NCBI GenBank assembly: GCA_964446585.1
Contig: CAYUPI010000014.1
Span: 62,001 to 126,000 of the forward strand
Length of the DNA: 64,000 bases
DNA from: CAYUPI01 sp964446585
Lineage (GTDB): Bacteria; Verrucomicrobiota; Verrucomicrobiia; Limisphaerales; UBA8199
Direction of reading: 5' to 3'
The number at the start of each line of letters is the position of its first letter. Within the stretch, counting starts at the first letter, position 1. Positions 63,026 through 64,000 of the stretch are shown piece by piece. The position numbers and the translations under genes were made by a program. The notes beneath the pieces are model-generated. The model ran no database searches, had not been told where the DNA came from, and saw nothing but the letters and a program-made list of their open reading frames with translations.

Positions 63026-64000
63026 AGATAACAATTCTCAGCCACAACGTTTCTTCCAACGCCGTCATGCGCGCCCATCGGTTAGCGGTGGCCGCCCGGA
63101 ATTTCGCTGACGTGACCTTGCTGGGACCGACTGAACCTACCGGCGCGTGGCCCGCTCTGCCGCCTGAGCCGTGGATCAAGACTGTCGAGGAAAAGCGGTT
63201 TCCGAAGTTCTTTTTGTCTTTCATTCAACTTGTTGAAGCTGCGGAGGGCGACGTGTTGATCGCGGTCAAGCCTCACCTGGCTTCATTCGGAGCGGCCCTG
63301 GTCGCGGCGGAAAGACGGGCAGTTCCAGTGGTGCTTGATCTCGATGATCTGGATGTGGCGCTGGCGCCTCGCGCGGAGTGGAACAAAAAACCTTCGATGA
63401 CGGACCTGCGCCGTCCGGCATCAGCAGTTTATCTTTCACTACTCACGAAAGCAGCGCCGGCTGCGTCGGCGATCACCGTATCTTCCACGGCGCTGCAAAA
63501 GCGGTTCGGCGGCACCGTCGTGCCTCACGGCTGCCTGACCGAATTGTTCGATCCGGCCGCAATCGACCGAGAGCGCGCTCGGCGCGAGTTTGCCTTCGAT
63601 GGTCCGACGGTGCTCTTCGCCGGGACGCCACGAGAACATAAGGGCCTCAAACCACTGGCCAAAGCCATGAGCCAAATTCCGGGAGCACGCCTGGCCGTGG
63701 TTTGCCGCCTCCAAGACCTCGCGGATTCGCATTGGGAACGTTACCCGCTGCTCAGAATACCGATCGTTTCCTATCCAACTGTTCCCAAACTGCTCGCCGC
63801 AGCCGATGTGCTGGCGATTCCGCAATTGGATTCGGAGCCGGCACGCTACCAGATGCCGATGAAAGTCTATGACTGCATGGCCATGGCCAAGCCGATTGTG
63901 GCCAGCGCAGTTTCTGATTTGCCGAGTGTGCTTGAAGGCTGTGGCCGCCTTGTCCCGCCGGGAGACGTGGACAAGCTGGCGGCGGCGGTTTGCGAACTGC
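63022..64000 (+). CDS. GT4-family glycosyltransferase (3' end outside window)
   Basis: The frame is open from the ATG at 63022 (ATGA overlap with the APH-like gene) to the window end, 326 codons. N-terminal MKITILSHNVSSNAVMRAHR matches GT4 acceptor-side loops; VVLDLDDLDVAL, AITVSSTALQKRFGG and VLFAGTPREHKGLKPLAKA follow. The donor-side DVLAIPQLDSEPARYQMPMK, then VYDCMAMAKPIVASAVSDLP and RLVPPGDVDKLAAAV, is nearly complete. It is the fifth glycosyltransferase of the cluster, which continues to the right. Confidence 0.85.
   Translation, partial: MKITILSHNVSSNAVMRAHRLAVAARNFADVTLLGPTEPTGAWPALPPEPWIKTVEEKRFPKFFLSFIQLVEAAEGDVLIAVKPHLASFGAALVAAERRAVPVVLDLDDLDVALAPRAEWNKKPSMTDLRRPASAVYLSLLTKAAPAASAITVSSTALQKRFGGTVVPHGCLTELFDPAAIDRERARREFAFDGPTVLFAGTPREHKGLKPLAKAMSQIPGARLAVVCRLQDLADSHWERYPLLRIPIVSYPTVPKLLAAADVLAIPQLDSEPARYQMPMKVYDCMAMAKPIVASAVSDLPSVLEGCGRLVPPGDVDKLAAAVCEL

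Overview
The window looks like a chromosomal segment of a G+C-rich, Gram-negative member of the Verrucomicrobiota (PVC superphylum). The main pointers are a sigma-70-type factor fused to a membrane anchor and C-terminal repeats, Tat-exported Gfo/Idh/MocA oxidoreductases, secreted ceramidase-like and esterase genes, a WaaA Kdo transferase (so LPS is present), and dense palindromic intergenic repeats. The assignment is inference from gene content; no rRNA is present.

Layout. 1-5 kb: two HAD phosphatase-like genes, then a membrane/VWA-amidotransferase-like protein with a caspase-fold (C13-like) partner. 4.9-10.4 kb: hybrid histidine kinase, a secreted protein of unknown function and a periplasmic trypsin-like protease. 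10.4-16.2 kb: MobA-like transferase, ceramidase-like hydrolase, Tat-exported oxidoreductase, glucuronate isomerase-like protein and an atypical Ser/Thr kinase. 16.2-18.3 kb: an HNH nuclease followed by 1.3 kb without a recognisable gene. 18.3-22.8 kb: amidohydrolase, MetF, ArgJ, VOC protein. 23-28 kb: secreted carbohydrate-related proteins (TIM-barrel-like, sialidase-like, CE15-like esterase) around a divergent pair of small genes. 28-38 kb: UvrA, a YchF relative lacking the GTPase domain, acetyl-CoA synthetase, a sugar isomerase-like protein, PilT and WaaA. 38-43 kb: NhaD-type antiporter, a small protein behind a structured leader RNA, Nudix hydrolase, ClpP-ClpX, cytosine deaminase-like protein. 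43-50 kb: dehydrogenase, the overlapping tsaB-tsaE-thiL-CPBP group, cupin and a second ceramidase-like gene. 50-55 kb: membrane-fused sigma factor, tRNA-Leu, RNase D, RlmI-like methyltransferase. 55-64 kb: a tightly overlapping polysaccharide cluster of five intact or partial glycosyltransferases plus a relic, an MsbA-like ABC exporter and an aminoglycoside-phosphotransferase-like kinase, running off the right edge.

The most interesting signals are not protein genes. (1) On the minus strand at about 40289-40090 a near-consensus promoter, a long folded RNA with a closing stem, and an intrinsic terminator precede a small unknown gene and an NhaD-type antiporter. An 8-nt segment of the folded part is identical to the 3' arm of the terminator, giving a possible antiterminator. 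This resembles a riboswitch or attenuator that I cannot assign to a known class. (2) Two families of REP/REPIN-like hairpin repeats, one preceded by GTAG and one by GGAG, are dispersed over the window. Their stems differ between copies yet stay paired (covariation), and one copy carries a nested element with 18-bp inverted ends. (3) Intergenic-type repeats have entered coding sequence in frame in uvrA (twice) and argJ.
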